A stretch of DNA of 64,000 nucleotides from Avimonas intestinalis (GCA_904380375.1 CAJFID010000002.1:62001-126000), one strand, 5' to 3'. Counted from the first letter of the stretch, positions 50,327-58,957 are shown. The notes: generated by a model not told the origin, from the letters alone. Made by a program: numbers and translations.

Positions 50327-51376
50327 ATGTCAAAGGATCCCAACAAAAGCGGCACGCCGGAGCCGCCCGCTTCCGGCAGCCGGGAGGCCGTCCTTCGGCG
50401 GAAACGGCGGGTGAACCGGATATGGCTGATCGTCAGCCTGTGCGTGACTGCCGGGCTGGCCGTCGGGATGGCGGCCTTCCTGCTGGCCATCCGCCTGCCC
50501 GAGCCACTGTTCCTTGAGGTCTATGCCGACCTCCGGCCCGTCCGGGAACAGGATTACGGCAGCGGCGTAGTCGAATGGGAATACGCGCTCACCCTGCCTT
50601 ACCTCACCAATGCCGACGATTCCAGCCAGATCACCGGCGTAACCTTCCCCGAACTGAAAGGGGACGACTACCGCGTCTATTGCAGCACGACCCCGCCGGC
50701 AATGTATTCTCTGTTTTCGGGTGCCGCCAGCCAGGAGGTCGGCGCATACAGCCTGCGCAGCGTCTACGTCACCATCCTGCGGCACGTCCCGGCCGCGGAG
50801 GCGGAAGGCGGAGATGACGGCGGGGCGGCGGCCTCCGAGGCCCGGACGGACGGCGCGGACACGGACCCGGCCTTTCAACGGGCGCGCATTGCTTTCTCCG
50901 ACGGGCGGGAAATGGAAGCGGCGCTTGGCGACGTCCGCCTGGGCCCGGGCGGGGATGACGCCGGCCGGACGGTGGTGTATTCCTACAGCGGCACGACATC
51001 TACCGATGGAACAACCAGCAACCTCTACGCCCTAGAATACGCCTTGGCACAAACCGGGGTTTTTACCGGGGCGTCCGTCACCCCGGCGGTACCGGATCCG
51101 TCCCTGTTCACGGTCACGGTCAACGGGACGCCGTTGGAAGCCCTAGCCGGCGACTCCTGCAGCCGGATCCTGAGCGCCCACGCAGAATTTCCCTCCCCGG
51201 GCGGCATCCGGGAGCGGCTGACCCAGTATGCGCTGTCGGTCGACTGCTGGATCCAGGATGAAAGCGGCGGGCAGTCCTGCGTCCGCCTGGTCGGCCTGCT
51301 GAACCATACGCCGCAGACGCCCTCGTTTATGGAGGCGCTGTCCTACATCCGCGAAAGAAGGGAGGGGGCGGCATGA
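50327..51376 (+). CDS. unrecognised single-pass membrane protein
   Basis: 349 residues from ATG 50327 (AGAGGGGAA before; an in-frame GTG six codons earlier is less likely). A charged cytoplasmic head (RREAVLRRKRRVN-like) is followed by one helix (IWLIVSLCVTAGLAVGMAAFLLAI). The outer domain is acidic and Gly/Thr-rich, with a low-complexity middle (GGDDGGAAASEARTDGADTD, about 165-185) and mostly beta-type sequence. No family recognised. Its stop overlaps the start of the next gene (ATGA), so the two proteins are probably made together. Confidence 0.75.
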   Translation: MSKDPNKSGTPEPPASGSREAVLRRKRRVNRIWLIVSLCVTAGLAVGMAAFLLAIRLPEPLFLEVYADLRPVREQDYGSGVVEWEYALTLPYLTNADDSSQITGVTFPELKGDDYRVYCSTTPPAMYSLFSGAASQEVGAYSLRSVYVTILRHVPAAEAEGGDDGGAAASEARTDGADTDPAFQRARIAFSDGREMEAALGDVRLGPGGDDAGRTVVYSYSGTTSTDGTTSNLYALEYALAQTGVFTGASVTPAVPDPSLFTVTVNGTPLEALAGDSCSRILSAHAEFPSPGGIRERLTQYALSVDCWIQDESGGQSCVRLVGLLNHTPQTPSFMEALSYIRERREGAA

Positions 51377-52077
51377 CACTGGCCAGTATCCGGGATCCCG
51401 GGGGGACGATGGCGCGGGGATACCGCCGCTGCTTTTGGGGTACGTTCCTCCTGCTGTTCCATATAAACATCGGCCCGATCCCGATTTTCCCGGATTTTGT
51501 GGGGCTTCTCGTCCTGCTCAGCGGGCTCAATCAACTGCGGATGCGCGCCGGCTCTCCCGGACTATGGCGGGCCGCGGTTATGACGCGGATCCTGTGCGGC
51601 CTGTCGGCGGCGGAATTTCTCCTGCTGCTGATAGAGAGAAACGGGCTGCCGCTGCCGGCCTCCGGCCCCGTGCCCGTGCCGCTTTCCGCCCTTTATCACG
51701 GGCTGTACGCCTGCCTGTACCTGGCCGCGGTGTATGAAATCCTGACTGCCTCCTGCGAAATCCTGGCGATCGACCGGCTGGACGCCACGGCGGCGGGGAC
51801 CGGCCGGAGGATGCGGGTTTTCCTTACGCTTTCCCTTTTGATGGAAGCCAGCCTGTGGGCGGCCGTCCTGTTTACCCAGGTACAGGCGCTGCTGTATGCC
51901 GCGCTCGCGTCCGGCCTGGCCGCCTGTGTGGCCCTGCTGGTGTGCTTCTCCCGTCTGCGCCGGGCCTATCTCGATTTTCCGTCCCTCGCGCCCAATGCCC
52001 CTCCCTTCCCGCCCGAGCCGGAGGAAGAAGCCGGCGCGGCCGGGGAAGCGCCGTCCTTTCCCGCGCAGAATCTATAG
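51373..52077 (+). CDS. unrecognised multi-pass membrane protein
   Basis: 234 residues, starting within the ATGA overlap with the previous gene. Five or six hydrophobic segments (FWGTFLLLFHINIGPIPIF, DFVGLLVLLSGLNQL, LYHGLYACLYLAAVYEIL, FLTLSLLMEASLWAAVLF, YAALASGLAACVALLVCF) are followed by an acidic Pro-rich tail (EPEEEAGAAGE). No family recognised. Coupling to the upstream single-pass protein suggests a complex. Ends at a strong terminator. Confidence 0.75.
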   Translation: MTLASIRDPGGTMARGYRRCFWGTFLLLFHINIGPIPIFPDFVGLLVLLSGLNQLRMRAGSPGLWRAAVMTRILCGLSAAEFLLLLIERNGLPLPASGPVPVPLSALYHGLYACLYLAAVYEILTASCEILAIDRLDATAAGTGRRMRVFLTLSLLMEASLWAAVLFTQVQALLYAALASGLAACVALLVCFSRLRRAYLDFPSLAPNAPPFPPEPEEEAGAAGEAPSFPAQNL

Positions 52078-52112
52078 AACCGGGCGGTCCCTTCTCCTCG
52101 GCGCCGATACGG

Positions 52113-52147
52113 CCAAGGGGGTGCTGCACAATGCAGCACCCCCTTGG
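52113..52147 (+). terminator. terminator after the membrane-protein pair
   Basis: A perfect 16-bp stem (CCAAGGGGGTGCTGCA with its complement, three-base loop) is followed by TATTTTCTT. It also lies downstream of the convergent cupin gene. Confidence 0.85.
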
Positions 52148-52297
52148 TATTTTCTTCGGTTTTCCCGCTGCCGGCGGGATTCCGGGCAAGCGGGCGAGGG
52201 ACGCCCTGCCGGCTCGGCCTCCCCATGCCGGACGGCGCCCAGGCCGTCCCGCGCGCCCGGGCGGGCTCCGGCGGATCCGTGATCCGCATGCCCCGGC

Positions 52298-52711
52298 TTA
52301 CGGCAGCCGGCTGTACTCCTCGTCCCCGACCGGCTCGCACCACTTGGTGCCGGCGTTTTCGCCCGGAACCTCGACCGCGAGATGGACAAACCAGCTGTCC
52401 TTGGCCGCGCCGTGCCAATGTTTCACGCCGGCCGGGATCTGCACCACGTCCCCGGCGTGCAGCTCCCCGGCCTCCTTACCCTGCTCCTGATACCAGCCGC
52501 GCCCGCCGGTGCACAGCAGGATCTGCCCGCCGCCCTTGTCGGCCCGGTGGATATGCCAGTTGTTGCGGCACCCAGGCTCAAAGGTCACGCTGCCGATTGC
52601 AACGCCCTCCCGCGTCAGCATGTTGAGATAACTCCGCCCGACAAAATACGGGGCAAACGCCGTATTCTCCGGCCCGCGCTCAAAAATCGCGCCGTTTTCA
52701 CCATCCTGCAT
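52298..52711 (-). CDS. cupin-domain protein
   Basis: 137 residues. The first cupin motif is FEPGCRNNWHIHRADKGGGQILLCTGG (metal His pair) and the second is GDVVQIPAGVKHWHGAAKDSWFVHL. Similar small cupins often accompany carboxymuconolactone decarboxylase proteins and act on reactive or aromatic compounds. No substrate can be assigned. Last gene of the MerR-controlled operon, 23 bases after the merR stop. Confidence 0.9.
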   Translation of the reverse strand: MQDGENGAIFERGPENTAFAPYFVGRSYLNMLTREGVAIGSVTFEPGCRNNWHIHRADKGGGQILLCTGGRGWYQEQGKEAGELHAGDVVQIPAGVKHWHGAAKDSWFVHLAVEVPGENAGTKWCEPVGDEEYSRLP

Positions 52712-52734
52712 AGAAGTCCCTTCCTTATCCCGGT

Positions 52735-53190
52735 TTATCCGCGCGGGCTTTCCTCCCGCGCCGCTTCGCTTTTCCCGCCTTGCGCATTTTCTGCGCTTTC
52801 CGCCTTTTCGCCGGCCCGGCGGAGCTGCTGCTCCCGTACCGCCACGCTTTGGTCATACCGCTCGATTTTGGCGTTGAGCCGGTCAAGCGACCGCTGCATA
52901 TCCTGCATCCGGGCCAGCAGCTGCTCCCGCTGCTCCACCAGGATCGCCTTGCGCGCCGCGATGGTTTCCTCCCCCTGCTGGAACAGGGCGACGTACTCTA
53001 TCAGGGCTTCAATCTGCACCCCGGCGGAACGCATACACTTCATCAATTCAATCCACCCGCAGGACGTTTCGTCGTAGTCCCGGATGCCGCTTTTGCTGCG
53101 GGGGACGGGCGGGATCAGGCCGATGCGCTCGTAATACCGCAGGGTGTCGGCCGAAAGGCCGTATTTTTCGCTGACTTCCGCAATGGTCAT
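52735..53190 (-). CDS. MerR-family transcription regulator
   Basis: 151 residues. Winged helix MTIAEVSEKYGLSADTLRYYERIGLIPPVPRSKSGIRDY is followed by the dimer coiled coil (EETIAARKAILVEQREQLLARMQDMQRSLDRL region) and a charged tail. It resembles the AdhR/NmlR branch, which responds to aldehydes and other electrophiles. Cys44 lies in the DETSCGWIEL segment and Cys52 in MKCMRSAG. It sits inside the operon whose promoter (57136-57166) has the MerR hallmark of a 19-bp spacer with a dyad. Autoregulation follows if this is the binding protein. Confidence 0.92.
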   Translation of the reverse strand: MTIAEVSEKYGLSADTLRYYERIGLIPPVPRSKSGIRDYDETSCGWIELMKCMRSAGVQIEALIEYVALFQQGEETIAARKAILVEQREQLLARMQDMQRSLDRLNAKIERYDQSVAVREQQLRRAGEKAESAENAQGGKSEAAREESPRG

Positions 53191-53281
53191 GCGGATCGCC
53201 TCCCATACTCATTAAAGGTTGCTCCCGGCGCCGTCCGACGTTGGGGGCGACGGTTCCTGCGTCAGGGGAAGGGAACGGGGC

Positions 53282-54430
53282 CTACCGCCCGAACAGGGCG
53301 GCCGCCTGCCGCATATTCTCCCGCACCGGCACGCCGAAGGGGCACCGCTTTTCGCAGGCCCCGCAGCCCACGCATTCCCCGGCATGGTGCGCCAGCGCCG
53401 CGTAATGCTCCCGCACCGTTTCCGGCACGCCGCCCTGGGCCTTGGCCAGATTGAGGAATTTGGTGAGCGTCGCCACGTCAATCCCCCGCGGGCAGGGGGC
53501 GCAGTGGCCGCAGTACATACAGCGCCCCTGCCACCGGATGCGGGGGAAGGAGGCCAGGGCGGCGGCGTAATCCCGCTGGGCTTCCCCTGCCGTCTCGTAA
53601 GCCAAGGCGGCGCGCAGCTCCTCCACGGTGCGGGCGCCGGCCATGACGCAGGCCACCGCCGGGCGGGTCAGGGCATAGTGGATGCACTGGCTGACGGTCA
53701 GCGCCCGGCCGGCGGGGGAAAGCTCCGGGCTGAGCAGGTCGCCGCCGCCGAACGCCTTCATCACCGTGATGCCCACCCCGAGCTGCTGGCAGGCTTCGTA
53801 CAGCGCCTCCCGCTCCGGGTCCATGTTGAGCAAGGGGCCGGCATAGCTGTCCGCCGCCCACAGGGTATCGCAGTCCTCGTCCGCCGGCAGCAGGTCGTAG
53901 CAGGGGTTGACGCTGAACATCAGCACGTCAATCAGCCCGCTCTTGACCGCGGCCATCGCCGCCTTGGGGTTATGGCTGCTCACCCCCAGGAAACGGATAC
54001 GCCCCGCCGCCTTCTGCTGCATGGCGTAATCCATGACCGGGCCGGCTTCAATCCGCCGCCACAGGCTTTCGGAATCCACATAGTGGATCATCCCCACGTC
54101 GACGTAATCGGTCCCGAGGTTGCCCAGCATGGCCTCAAAGGCGGCGGTCACCTCCCCGATGTCCCGGGTGGCTTTGTACTGTCCGTCCTGCCATATGGTG
54201 CACAGATGGGCCTGCAGGACAAAGCCTTCCCGGCAGCCCCGGATGGCCCGCCCCACCCGGCGCTGTACGTCCGGGTTGGGGGTGTAGAGGTCCATGCAGT
54301 TGACGCCGTTATCAAGCGCGATGCCCATCATCTCGTCGGCAAAGGCATCGTCCCCGAGCACGAACCCCTCGCAGCCCAAGGCGATCTCGCTGACTTGCAG
54401 GCCGGTCTGGCCAAGCGTCCGGTATTGCAT
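53282..54430 (-). CDS. aldo/keto reductase with C-terminal 4Fe-4S domain
   Basis: 382 residues from ATG 54430 (AAGGAGAG before). AKR barrel: MQYRTLGQTGLQVSEIALGCEG, NCMDLYTPNPDVQRRVGRAI (Asp and Tyr of the tetrad), IHYVDSE (His). Where most AKRs have the catalytic Lys, the sequence reads FVLQAHLCT, so the Lys may be missing. The C-terminal third carries CMYCGHCAPCPRGID and CVGCGACEKRCPFGV, two four-Cys clusters for 4Fe-4S centres. Electrons could thus come from or go to flavodoxin, whose gene is adjacent. Fourth gene of the operon. Confidence 0.92.
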   Translation of the reverse strand: MQYRTLGQTGLQVSEIALGCEGFVLGDDAFADEMMGIALDNGVNCMDLYTPNPDVQRRVGRAIRGCREGFVLQAHLCTIWQDGQYKATRDIGEVTAAFEAMLGNLGTDYVDVGMIHYVDSESLWRRIEAGPVMDYAMQQKAAGRIRFLGVSSHNPKAAMAAVKSGLIDVLMFSVNPCYDLLPADEDCDTLWAADSYAGPLLNMDPEREALYEACQQLGVGITVMKAFGGGDLLSPELSPAGRALTVSQCIHYALTRPAVACVMAGARTVEELRAALAYETAGEAQRDYAAALASFPRIRWQGRCMYCGHCAPCPRGIDVATLTKFLNLAKAQGGVPETVREHYAALAHHAGECVGCGACEKRCPFGVPVRENMRQAAALFGR

Positions 54431-54521
54431 ATCCGTTTCTCTCCTTTCGTAAAAGCGTCTCGCAGATATCCGCCTGTTCCTGCATGGCGCCGCACCGGGG
54501 AATGCCGGGGCGGCCCTGCGG

Positions 54522-54995
54522 TCAACCGATCCCCTGGGCCCAGCGGCGGATCGCCTCAACCGAAGCGGCCAGCCGGTTTTCCTCAAAGCGGATGTCGATG
54601 CCCGGCATCACATTGGCCCCGGGGCAGGCGGCGGCAATGTCCTTTTCGGTGTGGCCGATCCAGCCGCCGTTGGTGATAAAGGGATACACGGCCTTGCCAG
54701 TGAAATCGTGGCCGGCCAGGAAGGTCTTGACCGCCGGTGCGAAGGTGTACCACCATACCGGCGTGCCCAGCAGGATGGTGTCGTAATCCGCCGGATCCTT
54801 GTCCATCGGCCGGATCGCAGGCATCGCCCCGCTCTCCACCTCTTCCTTACCCTGGTTGACCACGGCGTCGTAGCTGCCGGTATAGGGCTGGACGGTGGCG
54901 ATCTCCGCCATGTCCGCCCCCAGCTGCTCCTGAAGCATCCGGGCAATCCGGCGGGTGTTGCCGCCGTAAGAATAATAAACAATCAGTGTTTTCAT
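54522..54995 (-). CDS. flavodoxin family protein
   Basis: 157 residues. FMN loop LIVYYSYGGNTRRIARML. The 50s loop is in YDTILLGTPVWWYTFAPAVKTFL and the 90s loop in PFITNGGWIGHTEKD. This longer type (flavodoxin_4 like) often partners NADPH- or Fe-S-dependent reductases in detoxification. Third gene of the MerR operon. 49 bases follow the carboxymuconolactone decarboxylase stop. It differs from the iron-block flavodoxin at 30.3 kb. Confidence 0.92.
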   Translation of the reverse strand: MKTLIVYYSYGGNTRRIARMLQEQLGADMAEIATVQPYTGSYDAVVNQGKEEVESGAMPAIRPMDKDPADYDTILLGTPVWWYTFAPAVKTFLAGHDFTGKAVYPFITNGGWIGHTEKDIAAACPGANVMPGIDIRFEENRLAASVEAIRRWAQGIG

Positions 54996-55044
54996 CGTTT
55001 TTCCGCCTTTCTATGTCCTTTGCCGCCGCGGTACCCGGTGCAGC

Positions 55045-55830
55045 CTATCCCTGCTTGCCGGCAGCCGCCGCGTTGTCCAGGCACCGCAGGGCGTTGAGGG
55101 TGCGGGGATACCCGACATACGGCAGGCAGTGGGAAAGGACAGCGATCAGGAATTCTTTGCTGTTGCCCACCCGCAGGTTGGCGGCGGCATGGCTGGTCAG
55201 CTGCGGCTCGCAGCCCCCCAGGGAGGTCAGGAAGCAAAAGGTAATCAGCTCCCGCTCCCGGTAATCCAGCCCCCGCCGGGTGTAATAGTCCCCAAAGCAG
55301 TTTTCGGCCAGCCAGCGGTTGATGTGGCGGGTCTCCTCCGGGCCGGAGTGGGTGAAGTCCCGCATCCCCTCGCCGAAGATGTCCACCTGCGCCTGAATGC
55401 CGGCGTCAAGGCGGGTTTCCGCCGTTGTGGTGGCAGCCCCCGGCAGGGGGAGCGCCGTCCCCCTCGCCCGCAGGAGCGCGTTCACGTCCGCCAGGAAGGG
55501 CGCTACCCGTCCAAAGCCGCAGTACGCCGTCCCCTGGTAGAGGATCTCCTTGACTACCTCCGGCGTAACGCCCCCGTCAAGCGCGGCGGGAAGCAGGGCG
55601 GAAAATACCTCCCGCCCCCCGCATCCCAGCAGGGCGGCCAGCACGACGGTGAAGTGGGTGCGGCTGTCCAGCCCGCCGAAGGCCGCCGTCTCGGCGGCAA
55701 AGCGGCTGAACAGCGCGGCGAATTCCGGGTCGTCCCCCCTATCCACCGCTTTCCCCCAAAAATCCTCCCGGCAAGCTCCCGCCTCCCCGGGGACAGGAGC
55801 GGACGGGCCGGCGCCTTGATCCGTTTTCAT
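55045..55830 (-). CDS. carboxymuconolactone decarboxylase family protein (two CMD domains)
   Basis: 261 residues. Two tandem CMD-like halves, one about 50-115 (RTHFTVVLAALLGCGGREVFSALLPAALDGGVTPEVVKEILYQGTAYCGF) and one about 175-250 (LDYRERELITFCFLTSLGGCEPQLTSHAAANLRVGNSKEFLIAVLSH). Helical AhpD-like fold. The classical CxxC of AhpD is not present in either half, so peroxidase activity is doubtful. It is probably a scavenging or isomerase-type enzyme for a reactive carbonyl. Second gene of the operon. Confidence 0.9.
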   Translation of the reverse strand: MKTDQGAGPSAPVPGEAGACREDFWGKAVDRGDDPEFAALFSRFAAETAAFGGLDSRTHFTVVLAALLGCGGREVFSALLPAALDGGVTPEVVKEILYQGTAYCGFGRVAPFLADVNALLRARGTALPLPGAATTTAETRLDAGIQAQVDIFGEGMRDFTHSGPEETRHINRWLAENCFGDYYTRRGLDYRERELITFCFLTSLGGCEPQLTSHAAANLRVGNSKEFLIAVLSHCLPYVGYPRTLNALRCLDNAAAAGKQG

Positions 55831-55857
55831 AAAGCGGCCTCCTTTGCCGGACGGCCT

Positions 55858-57024
55858 TTACAGGCACATCCGGTAAATATTTTCCACGTCCTTGGCCGCC
55901 AGCGGCTGGAAGCCATACAGGGTGCCTTCCTTTTCCGCCTTCTGGGCCATATCGGGGAAATGGGTGTCGCCAATGCCGATTTCGGTCAGGGTGCGGCTGA
56001 GCCCCAGCGTGTCAAACAGGAAGGCGGACAGCCGGTCAATCCCCTGCTTGGCGATCACCATCGGCGGCAGGGCGGGGTCAATGCCGAACACGTTGATCCC
56101 GAACTGGGCGAACTTCGACACCGTCTTGTCGTTGAGGGTGTACTGCATCCAGCGCGGGGTCAGGATGGCCAGCCCCAGCCCGTGGGTGATGTCGTAATAG
56201 GCGGAAAGCTCGTGCTCCATGGGATGGCAGCTCCACGCCTGCTGCTTGCCGCCGTTGATAAAGCCGTTGATCGCCCAGGAGGAGGCCCACATCAGGTTGG
56301 CGCGCGCCTCGTAATTGTCCGGCTCCTTCATGGCGACCGGCGCGTACCGGATGACTGTCTTCATCAGCCCTTCCATCACGCAGTCCAGCATGTACAGGTC
56401 GGGCTCCATATTGAAATATACTTCTATAATATGGCTGAGCATATCGGACGCGCCGCAGGCGGTCTGGTAGGGGCTGACGGTATAGGTCACCGTGGGGTCA
56501 AGGAAGGACACCTTGGGCTGCATGGGCGGGAAAATCCGGCCGATCTTATCCTTGGTTTCCGGGTTGCTGATGACGCCGCCCGCGTCCATTTCGGAGCCGG
56601 TCGCCGCCAGGGTCAGCACGGTGACGATGGGCAAGCACTGCTCCACCGGCACCTTGTCCAGCAGGATGTCCCAGGCGTCCCCCTCGTAATAGGCCGCCGC
56701 GCCGATGTACTTGGCGCAGTCGATCACCGAACCGCCGCCCACCGCCAGCAGCACGTCAACCTTTTCCCGCCGGCAGATATCCGCCCCGGCGTTGACGGAG
56801 GAAACGCGGGGGTTCGGCTCTACGCCGGCCAGCTCGAACAGCGTGAGCCCGGCCTTTTGGATTTCCGAAACCACCTGGCCGTACAGACCGGCTTTCTTGA
56901 TCGAACCGCCACCGTACACCAGCAGCACCCGCTTGCCGAAGCGGGCCAGCTCCTGGCCGAGATGGCCGAGCTGGTTCTGCCCGAAATATACGCGGGTGGG
57001 GATGTCGTAAACAAAGGGATGCAT
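55858..57024 (-). CDS. iron-containing alcohol dehydrogenase (YqhD/BdhA type)
   Basis: 388 residues. Start FVYDIPTRVYFGQNQLGHLGQEL, cofactor loop LLAVGGGSVIDCAKYIGAAA (the GGGS type), ATGSEMDAGGVISN, and the metal site with Asp and three His in ACGASDMLSHIIEVYF, SCHPMEHELSAYYDITHGLGLAIL. YqhD-type enzymes reduce short aldehydes with NADPH and protect against carbonyl stress. First gene of the operon behind the MerR-type promoter, so it is likely aldehyde-inducible. Confidence 0.95.
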   Translation of the reverse strand: MHPFVYDIPTRVYFGQNQLGHLGQELARFGKRVLLVYGGGSIKKAGLYGQVVSEIQKAGLTLFELAGVEPNPRVSSVNAGADICRREKVDVLLAVGGGSVIDCAKYIGAAAYYEGDAWDILLDKVPVEQCLPIVTVLTLAATGSEMDAGGVISNPETKDKIGRIFPPMQPKVSFLDPTVTYTVSPYQTACGASDMLSHIIEVYFNMEPDLYMLDCVMEGLMKTVIRYAPVAMKEPDNYEARANLMWASSWAINGFINGGKQQAWSCHPMEHELSAYYDITHGLGLAILTPRWMQYTLNDKTVSKFAQFGINVFGIDPALPPMVIAKQGIDRLSAFLFDTLGLSRTLTEIGIGDTHFPDMAQKAEKEGTLYGFQPLAAKDVENIYRMCL

Positions 57025-57135
57025 ATATCGTCTTCCTTTCTGGCTATCGTAAAACCCGGCTTTCCGGATAAAGGGCGGCGGGCGCCGGTACCGCCGCGGA
57101 CGGCTCCGGCGGGTACGTCCCCCTCCCTTGTGTGT

Positions 57136-57166
57136 ATCCTAACACTTGGAGTGCACTCCATGTCAA
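57136..57166 (-). promoter_or_regulatory. MerR-type promoter with 19-bp spacer and dyad
   Basis: Minus-strand TTGACA and TAGGAT are 19 bases apart, two more than optimal. The spacer is filled by the perfect palindrome TGGAGTGCACTCCA (57147-57160). A long spacer with a central dyad is the hallmark of promoters activated by MerR-family DNA distortion. The regulator gene lies in the same operon. Confidence 0.88.
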
Positions 57167-57513
57167 GAGGGATTTCCCAATTTTTCCGCTTTTCTTGTTT
57201 TTCCTTTCTTTCCTCTTTTTTCTTCTTGCGAAAGCAGGCGGCGGCTGCCCCTTCCCGCGGTTGGGACGGAGGCCGGCGGGACGCGGGCTTCCGTCCCGGT
57301 CACGCGGTATGCGGTCCCCTCCGGAAAGGGAGCGCCCCGCCTTCCGCCGGAAAAAGGAACGGGAGGAGGCTCCGCCCTCCCACGCTGCCTTAGACGGCCT
57401 CCCCTTCCCCTGCCGTCCTGCGGGCGGGGCATGGCTCCGGCTGTGCATTCCCTGGCAAACCGGGAGTAACCGCCGGCGGTTTCCGGGCGGCGGGCCTTTT
57501 TCCGCCCTCTTTG
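57167..57513. other. gene-free stretch between the MerR promoter and the xylanase
   Basis: About 347 bases. The first 70 are a pyrimidine-rich run and the rest is GC-rich without a gene. Nothing else recognised. Confidence 0.5.
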
Positions 57514-57527
57514 AGAAAACGTTTACA
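57514..57527 (+). promoter_or_regulatory. cre-like catabolite operator before the xylanase
   Basis: AGAAAACGTTTACA matches 13 of 14 positions of the CcpA consensus TGWAANCGNTNWCA. It is just upstream of the promoter. LacI-family local regulators use similar sites. Confidence 0.6.
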
Positions 57528-57545
57528 AAATATAGCGTTTTGGCG

Positions 57546-57574
57546 TTGACATTGCCGCTTCAAGCGGGTACAAT
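57546..57574 (+). promoter_or_regulatory. promoter of the GH10 gene with dyad in the spacer
   Basis: Perfect TTGACA, 17 bases, TACAAT. CCGCTTCAAGCGG (57555-57567) forms a palindrome inside the spacer and may be an operator. Confidence 0.85.
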
Positions 57575-57640
57575 CGCGTTAGGCAGCGCTCCGGCTCCGG
57601 GGCGCCCGGCCGCAAAGGCCGCGGGAAAGGAGAAAACACG

Positions 57641-58882
57641 ATGAGCCAAATTTTGGAACAGGCAAAGCGGCGGATCCAGGAGGTCCGCACCAAAGACGTC
57701 GAATTCTGGGTGCTCAAGGACGGCAAGCCGGTGGAAAACGCCGGCGTCAAGGTCCGGATGAAGAACCACCAGTTCCTCTTCGGGGCGGTGTGCTACAAAT
57801 ACGGCACCTACGACAAGCCGGAGATGAACGAGAAGTTCACCGAAGAATTTACCCGGCTGTTCAACTACACCATGGTGCCCTACCACTGGAGCTGGTACGA
57901 GCCCAAGCGGCACGAATACAACGAGCCGTACACCAGCAACCTCCTGCGCTGGGCGCAGAAAAACGGGCTGAAGAGGAAGCTCCACGCTCTGATCTGGCAC
58001 GAGTGCTGCCCCGACTGGATGAAGGACACCGACGACGTCAAGGCGCTGTATACCGAGCGCATCGCCCATCTGATGACGAATTTCGGGGACGATTTCGACT
58101 TTTTCGACGTGGCCAACGAGACCACGGTCAACGACCGGTTTGACAACCCGGTCTCCCGCTGGGTGCGGGAGTACGGCCCGATGAACATGCTGAAGTTCGG
58201 CGTGGAGCTCACTCGCTCCTTCAAGCCGGACGCCAAGCTGATCTACGGCGACTGGAACGTCCATGTGGAGGAATACTACGACTTCCTGCGCCAGATGCGG
58301 GAAAACGATATCGACATTGATTACCTCGGCATCCAGAGCCACCAGCACGTCGACCGCTGGCCCGAGGAGGAAACCATGCGGATCCTTGAGCGCGCCTCCG
58401 AATTCGGCTGGCCGATCCATTTCCCCGAGTGCTCGGTGTGCAGCGGCACCCCCATCGGCGTGACCAATTACGGCGCGGGCCAGCACAACCAGTGGCATGA
58501 AACCGAGGAAGACCTCTACTCCCAGGCCGAATTCACCAAGGATTTCTACACCCTGGTGTTCAGCCATCCGGCGGTGGAGGCGCTGTCCTGGTTCGACTTT
58601 ACCGACCACCGCTGGCTTGACGCCCCGGCCGGCGTCGTGACCGACGACCTGAAGCTCAAGCCCATTTACCACACCCTGTATGACCTGATCCACAAGGAGT
58701 GGCACACCGATGCCGACCTGACCACCGGCCCCGACGGGATCTGCAAAACCCGCCTCTTTTTCGGCAACTACGACATCACGGTTGATATTGACGGACAGGA
58801 AACCACGGTAAACAAGGACATCCTGCGCAAGAGCTTCTACGCCGGCGGCGGAGAGCCCCGCCGGGTGGCCATCCGGCTGTAA
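57641..58882 (+). CDS. GH10 endo-1,4-beta-xylanase-type hydrolase, cytoplasmic
   Basis: 413 residues, AAAGGAG upstream, no signal peptide. A short N-terminal beta domain (residues 15-45) is followed by the GH10 barrel: FNYTMVPYHWSWYEPKRHEYN, LHALIWHECCPDWM, acid/base Glu160 in FFDVANETTVNDR, YLGIQSHQHVDRWP, nucleophile Glu263 in IHFPECSV, and LSWFDFTDHRWLDAP. The last 60 residues form an extra strand-rich end. Because it is cytoplasmic it should trim imported xylo-oligosaccharides. The nucleophile context (PEC instead of TEL) is unusual. Single gene with promoter, cre-like site and terminator. Confidence 0.92.
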   Translation: MSQILEQAKRRIQEVRTKDVEFWVLKDGKPVENAGVKVRMKNHQFLFGAVCYKYGTYDKPEMNEKFTEEFTRLFNYTMVPYHWSWYEPKRHEYNEPYTSNLLRWAQKNGLKRKLHALIWHECCPDWMKDTDDVKALYTERIAHLMTNFGDDFDFFDVANETTVNDRFDNPVSRWVREYGPMNMLKFGVELTRSFKPDAKLIYGDWNVHVEEYYDFLRQMRENDIDIDYLGIQSHQHVDRWPEEETMRILERASEFGWPIHFPECSVCSGTPIGVTNYGAGQHNQWHETEEDLYSQAEFTKDFYTLVFSHPAVEALSWFDFTDHRWLDAPAGVVTDDLKLKPIYHTLYDLIHKEWHTDADLTTGPDGICKTRLFFGNYDITVDIDGQETTVNKDILRKSFYAGGGEPRRVAIRL

Positions 58883-58922
58883 GCCGGACCCTAGCTCAGG
58901 AAAAGCAAAGCAGTCCCATGAT

Positions 58923-58957
58923 AACGAAAGCCGCCGGGTATACCGGCGGCTTTCGTT
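58923..58957 (+). terminator. terminator of the GH10 gene
   Basis: A 15-bp stem, AACGAAAGCCGCCGG with its complement around GTATA, ends in CGTTTG. Confidence 0.75.
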
